Shown here piece by piece: positions 31,170-34,837 of a DNA stretch of 34,837 bases (positions are counted from its first letter, which is position 1; every line of letters begins with the position of its first letter). The notes beneath the pieces are model-generated. The model ran no database searches and was not told the DNA's origin. It saw nothing but the letters and a program-made list of their open reading frames with translations. The translations under genes and the position numbers were made by a program. Where the stretch lies: contig CAJUKB010000015.1 of NCBI GenBank assembly GCA_910587325.1, forward strand, positions 1-34,837, read 5' to 3'. The DNA is from an uncultured Bacilli bacterium. GTDB taxonomy: Bacteria > Bacillota_I > Bacilli_A > RF39 > UBA660.

Positions 31170-33741
31170 ACCAATCTTTCCCATAATCACTACTTACTTT
31201 TAAAGGAACAGATAGTTCTATAGCATGAGTCATTTTGTCTGTCACAATATTTGATACAAGTTCACGCTCGCTTTCTACTAAGTCAATAATTAATTCATCG
31301 TGGACTTGTATAACAAGTTTACTTTTAATATTAAGTCGTTCAAATTCCTCATAAATAGCAATCATGGCTTTTTTAATAATATCTGCACTTGTTCCTTGAA
31401 TTGGGGTATTAAGGGCAATTCTCTCTCCGGCTTGGCGGACCATATATTGGCCACTATTTAATTCATCAATTACTCTTTTTCTATTAAACAAAGTGCGAAC
31501 AGAGCCATTTTTGTAGGCTTCTGCAACAATTTCATTCATATAGCTTTTAACCCCAGGATAAAGTTCATAGTATTTTTCAATAAATTGTTTGGCTTCTTTT
31601 TGACTTATTTCCAAGTTTTCTCCTAAACCAAAACCACTAATTCCATAAACAATGCCAAATATAACTGCTTTAGCCGTTGAACGCATTTCTTTTGTCACTG
31701 CTATTTCCGGAATGCCATGAATATCTGCCGCTACTTTCATATGAATATCTTGGTTATTAACAAACGCATCAATTAACTCTTGGCATTTCGAGATATGAGC
31801 GAGTATTCTTAACTCTATTTGGGAATAATCAGCACTTAAAAAACAATCATTTGTTGGAAGAAAAGCCTTTCTAATTTTTCTTCCCCCTTCATCTCGTATA
31901 GGAATATTTTGAATATTAGGTTCTACAGAAGAAAGTCTTCCCGTTCTTGTTAAAGTTTGTTTAAAAATCGTATGCACTTTCCCATCTTCATAAATAAAAT
32001 TTTCTAATCCCTCTACATAGGTAGAATAGATTTTGGTAATATTACGATACTCCAATACTTTTTCTATAATCGGATGACTACCAAGAAGTTTATGCATGAC
32101 TTTTACATCGGTTTTATATCCTTTTTGGGTTTTGACACCACCAGGTAAACCTAGCTTTATAAATAAGATTTCTCCTAATTGTTTGGTACTTGCTATATTA
32201 AATTCCTCTCCGGCTAGATTATAAATTTCATGGGAAATCCTATCAATTTTAACTTTTAATTCCCCTTTCATTTCTTCTAAAATGTTTTTATCTACTTTGA
32301 CACCATTGATTTCCATATCAGCAAGTACGCGAATTAAAGGCATTTCAATTGTCGTAAATAAATCATACATTTCTTCTCTTTTTAAATCTGCTACAAATTT
32401 ATCATGAGTTTCTAAAATATACTTACTCTTAAATAACATATCTTGCTTTACTTTTTCCATTTCATATTTTTGTTTGGCTAGAGTATCCTCAAATAAATCA
32501 ACATCATACCCTTCTGGCTTCATTAAATAAGCAATATCGTCTTTAATAGTGTAATTGAGTAAATAAGAAGAAAGCATTAAGTCATATTCTACTTTGGGAG
32601 CTTTACATCCTAATTTCTGCAAAGCCACAATATTTTTCTTTTGATCAAAGGTATAAAGTGTTTTACCTTCTAAAAGAGACAGACATTCTCCAATCAATTC
32701 TTCTTTTATAAAATAAGTATTTTCTTTATCTGAAATCGACATACCAAGAACGTTTCCAATATGATAATTGGTATTGTCTACTTCCACATAGTAAGATAAA
32801 GTATCTCCTAGTTTTAAATCCTCTCCCTTTTCTACTTCTATAACATTGTCTATGGTTGGAGAATTTTCTTTTTTCGTCATTTTCTTCAAAAAAGAATAAA
32901 ATTCTAGTTCTTCATATAAAGAATATAATGTATCACTGCTTTCTTCATTTCCTTCGTATTTTAACTCCTCTAGTGAGTTAATTTCTAATGGAACTTCATT
33001 ATAAATGGTTGCAATTTCTTTACTTACAAAAGCCATTTCTTTATCTTGAATTAATTTTTCTTTAGTTTTTCCTTTAATACTATCAATATGTTCATAAAGA
33101 TTTTCAATCGTTTTATAAGTGGAAAGTAAATTTAGTGCTGTTTTTTCTCCTATTCCTTTTACACCTGGGATATTATCAGAGGAATCTCCTGCTAAGGCTT
33201 TTAAATCGATTACATGAATAGGCTCTATTTGATACTCTGCAAAAAAAGAAATCGGGTTGTAACGAATAAATCCCTTTTGTTTTAAAAGTTTAATATCTAC
33301 TTGTTCATTAATAAGTTGCAATAAATCTTTATCACTCGATACAATAGTACCATTAAAATTATCGTCTTCTAAAACCATTTTCGTAAGTGTTCCAATAATG
33401 TCATCTGCCTCATACGGAGCAAGTTCAAAATATTTTATTCCCATGGCTTCTAATACTTTTCTTGCATAAGGCATTTGTTTTATTAAATCTTCCGGTGTTT
33501 CTTTTCTTCCCTCTTTATAAAAGGCATATTTATCTCTTCGAAAGTTTTTCCCAATATCAAAAGCCACCGCAATATATTCCGGATTTTCCTCTTCAATAAT
33601 TTTATGCATCATAGAAACAAAACCATATAAGGCATTGGTTGGAAACCCTTTACTATTACGCATTATGGTACCGGAATAGGCCGTGGCATAATAACTTCTA
33701 AACAACAAATTATTTCCATCTACTAATATTAACTTCTTCAT
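31156..33741 (-). CDS. polA: DNA polymerase I
   Basis: Fills gaps and removes RNA primers. Length 861 aa. The 5'-nuclease domain (about 1-290) begins KKLILVDGNNLLFRSYYATA and keeps YEADDIIGTL and GDSSDNIPGVKGIGEKTA. The middle proofreading-like domain (about 300-470) lacks recognisable DxE exonuclease motifs, as in many Gram-positive PolA, so it is probably inactive. The polymerase domain has motif A DYSQIELRILAHI, motif B RSTAKAVIFGIVYGISGFG and motif C QVHDELIID. First gene of a two-gene operon with the peptidase-like gene. Confidence 0.97.
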   Translation of the reverse strand: MKKLILVDGNNLLFRSYYATAYSGTIMRNSKGFPTNALYGFVSMMHKIIEEENPEYIAVAFDIGKNFRRDKYAFYKEGRKETPEDLIKQMPYARKVLEAMGIKYFELAPYEADDIIGTLTKMVLEDDNFNGTIVSSDKDLLQLINEQVDIKLLKQKGFIRYNPISFFAEYQIEPIHVIDLKALAGDSSDNIPGVKGIGEKTALNLLSTYKTIENLYEHIDSIKGKTKEKLIQDKEMAFVSKEIATIYNEVPLEINSLEELKYEGNEESSDTLYSLYEELEFYSFLKKMTKKENSPTIDNVIEVEKGEDLKLGDTLSYYVEVDNTNYHIGNVLGMSISDKENTYFIKEELIGECLSLLEGKTLYTFDQKKNIVALQKLGCKAPKVEYDLMLSSYLLNYTIKDDIAYLMKPEGYDVDLFEDTLAKQKYEMEKVKQDMLFKSKYILETHDKFVADLKREEMYDLFTTIEMPLIRVLADMEINGVKVDKNILEEMKGELKVKIDRISHEIYNLAGEEFNIASTKQLGEILFIKLGLPGGVKTQKGYKTDVKVMHKLLGSHPIIEKVLEYRNITKIYSTYVEGLENFIYEDGKVHTIFKQTLTRTGRLSSVEPNIQNIPIRDEGGRKIRKAFLPTNDCFLSADYSQIELRILAHISKCQELIDAFVNNQDIHMKVAADIHGIPEIAVTKEMRSTAKAVIFGIVYGISGFGLGENLEISQKEAKQFIEKYYELYPGVKSYMNEIVAEAYKNGSVRTLFNRKRVIDELNSGQYMVRQAGERIALNTPIQGTSADIIKKAMIAIYEEFERLNIKSKLVIQVHDELIIDLVESERELVSNIVTDKMTHAIELSVPLKVSSDYGKDWYETK

Positions 33742-33772
33742 TTACTTCCTCCACTAATTACTAAGTAAATTC

Positions 33773-33778
33773 ATTATA
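33773..33778 (-). promoter_or_regulatory. Extended -10 promoter of polA
   Basis: Minus strand TGGTATAAT, with a weak TTACTA 17 bases upstream, about 32 bases before the polA start. Confidence 0.55.
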
Positions 33779-33810
33779 CCATGTATTGTATTGGTTAGTA
33801 AATTTTAAAA

Positions 33811-34719
33811 CTATTGTTTTATTTTATAAGTAATTGGCATAACACTTTCACTTCTTACAAAGTTTGCAATTAACTTTTCTTGTTTTTTAGAGATAATAAT
33901 CCCAATTGTTTTGTTATGAAATGGTTCTTTTATTTGTTCATCTATTAACTGCATATAGAACTCGATTTGCGCTTTATCTTCTTTTCTTAATTCTTTTAAT
34001 TTTAGTTCTACTACTACATAACAATTGATTTTTACATTAAATAACAAAATATCTATATAATAATTCTTATTTTCGCAACTTATTTTGTATTGATTATCAA
34101 TTAAAGCAAATCCATCTCCAAGTTGACTAAAAAAGTTTTGTAGTTTTGCAAGAATAGTAGTTTCTAAATCATGTTCATTTTGTATTGTCTTTTCTTTTTC
34201 TAGTTCAATAAAGATAGGATTTTTCATATCAGATAATATATTTTTATTTTTAGGTATAGTAACAATTTCTATTCTTTCCGGTTTATTTACTAATCGTTCA
34301 TAACTATTATTTTTGATTTCTTTTGCCAATTCTCTACTACTTAAGCTTTTAGTAATACATAAATTTATATAATAATTGCGCTTATTTTCCTCTTTGATGG
34401 GAAGAATTATGCGAATATGAGTCCAATTTAATTGTGTACGCAGTGCGTTCACATTTGCAAATGCAATATAGAATTGACGATATAGCATTAAGTTTCTACT
34501 TGAATATGAAATTCCATATTTTTGTGTATACTTCTCTGACCATTCTTTTATAAGTCCATTTCCATATTTGGCTCTTTTTTCTCCACCTTGTGCTTCTACT
34601 AGTAATCTACCAATATGCCAATAGTTTTCTAAAGTACTTTGATTTTCTTCTAACACTCTTACTTTTTTACTTACTTCATTCTTTTTTATATAAGTTTCTA
34701 TTTCTGTATAATAATTAAT
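33811..34719 (-). CDS. DUF1016/YhcG-like PD-(D/E)XK nuclease, probable ATT start
   Basis: An N-terminal DUF1016 domain (YWHIGRLLVEAQGGEKRAKY, YSSRNLMLYRQFY) is followed by a C-terminal PD-(D/E)XK nuclease core with YYIDILLFNVKINCYVVVEL then KLKE. Family proteins of this type start about 20 residues earlier than the only in-frame GTG (34656), which lacks an SD. The upstream text INYYTEIETYIKKNEVSKKV is in frame and begins with ATT at 34719, six bases after AGGAGGGAGGG. So either ATT is used or ATG has mutated. Such genes often accompany restriction or mobile DNA; function here unknown. Confidence 0.75.
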   Translation of the reverse strand: MNYYTEIETYIKKNEVSKKVRVLEENQSTLENYWHIGRLLVEAQGGEKRAKYGNGLIKEWSEKYTQKYGISYSSRNLMLYRQFYIAFANVNALRTQLNWTHIRIILPIKEENKRNYYINLCITKSLSSRELAKEIKNNSYERLVNKPERIEIVTIPKNKNILSDMKNPIFIELEKEKTIQNEHDLETTILAKLQNFFSQLGDGFALIDNQYKISCENKNYYIDILLFNVKINCYVVVELKLKELRKEDKAQIEFYMQLIDEQIKEPFHNKTIGIIISKKQEKLIANFVRSESVMPITYKIKQ

Positions 34720-34800
34720 TGGAAACCCTCCCTCCTATTCTTATATATACACCGCAAATTAGGAATTTCCTTTTTTTATTAAAATGTTGTGTTAAACATA

Positions 34801-34829
34801 ATGACTGATAAATAAAAGTAGTGTATAAT
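34801..34829 (+). promoter_or_regulatory. Outward promoter at the right edge
   Basis: ATGACT (34801-34806), 17 bases, perfect TATAAT (34824-34829), reading rightward to a gene outside the window. Confidence 0.5.
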
Positions 34830-34837
34830 TGAAATAG

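Noticed and set aside
1..34837. Mycoplasma genetic code (TGA as Trp)
   Set aside because: TGA ends priA and murF exactly where their families end, and Trp codons are TGG, so the standard bacterial code applies.
1..34837. CRISPR arrays or rRNA genes
   Set aside because: No regularly spaced repeats of 20-40 bases and no conserved rRNA segments were seen on either strand.

Overview
The window is a low-GC, gene-dense chromosomal segment from a cell-walled member of the Bacillota. The best guess is an uncultured gut Bacilli lineage near the RF39/Erysipelotrichia-type groups; this is inference from gene content, not from a marker gene. TGA acts as a stop (ends of priA and murF) and Trp is TGG, so the mycoplasma code is not used. 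The lineage makes peptidoglycan (ddl, murF), formylates initiator tRNA (fmt) and carries sporulation-type genes (spoIIIAH-like, gerE, gerM).

Layout. 1-2.9 kb: leftward operon of a HExxH protein, fmt, a membrane protein and a partial gene. 2.9-3.9 kb: a lipoprotein gene, then a compact candidate type I toxin-antitoxin locus with two facing promoters, a 22-codon hydrophobic peptide gene and an antisense RNA. 3.9-6.8 kb: priA, a 121-bp element bounded by 15-bp inverted repeats, and a family-6 uracil/hypoxanthine-DNA glycosylase. 7-9.6 kb: a membrane-anchored protein, a small unknown gene, and an IS3 relic that cuts a cysteine-cluster (YkgJ-like) gene. 9.6-11 kb: an SPFH/NfeD pair. 11.3-14.9 kb: operon hydrolase-murF-ddl. 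15-15.8 kb: decayed Rpn-type nuclease and small hydrophobic ORFs. 15.8-19.1 kb: ileS of the eukaryote-like type 2 with a GLHH signature, under a T-box. 19.2-20.6 kb: an apparently complete IS with a DDE transposase. 20.7-22.4 kb: a surface protein gene followed by a dead XRE regulator, with two palindromic operators in the promoter. 22.5-25.3 kb: a PF06541 membrane protein, spoIIIAH-like, gerE, gerM and tRNA-Arg(TCT). 25.5-28 kb: an unknown gene and yceD-rpmF divergent from tmcAL. 28-30.1 kb: mutM preceded by a fused class I amidotransferase/VanY-type carboxypeptidase. 30.2-30.7 kb: gene debris. 30.7-33.7 kb: polA and a pyroglutamyl-peptidase-like gene. 33.8-34.7 kb: a DUF1016 nuclease whose natural start appears to be ATT.

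How the parts work together. Core genes are short operons on the minus strand, mostly with extended -10 sigma-A promoters (TGGTATAAT type). Accessory DNA sits in the gaps between operons: toxin-antitoxin locus, IS elements, nuclease and antirepressor remnants. The most interesting items are the toxin-antitoxin locus, the amidotransferase-VanY fusion, a ribosomal protein L32 with a Prp-protease-like leader, the swapped HxGH motif of IleRS, and the surface-protein gene with tandem operators and a broken regulator.
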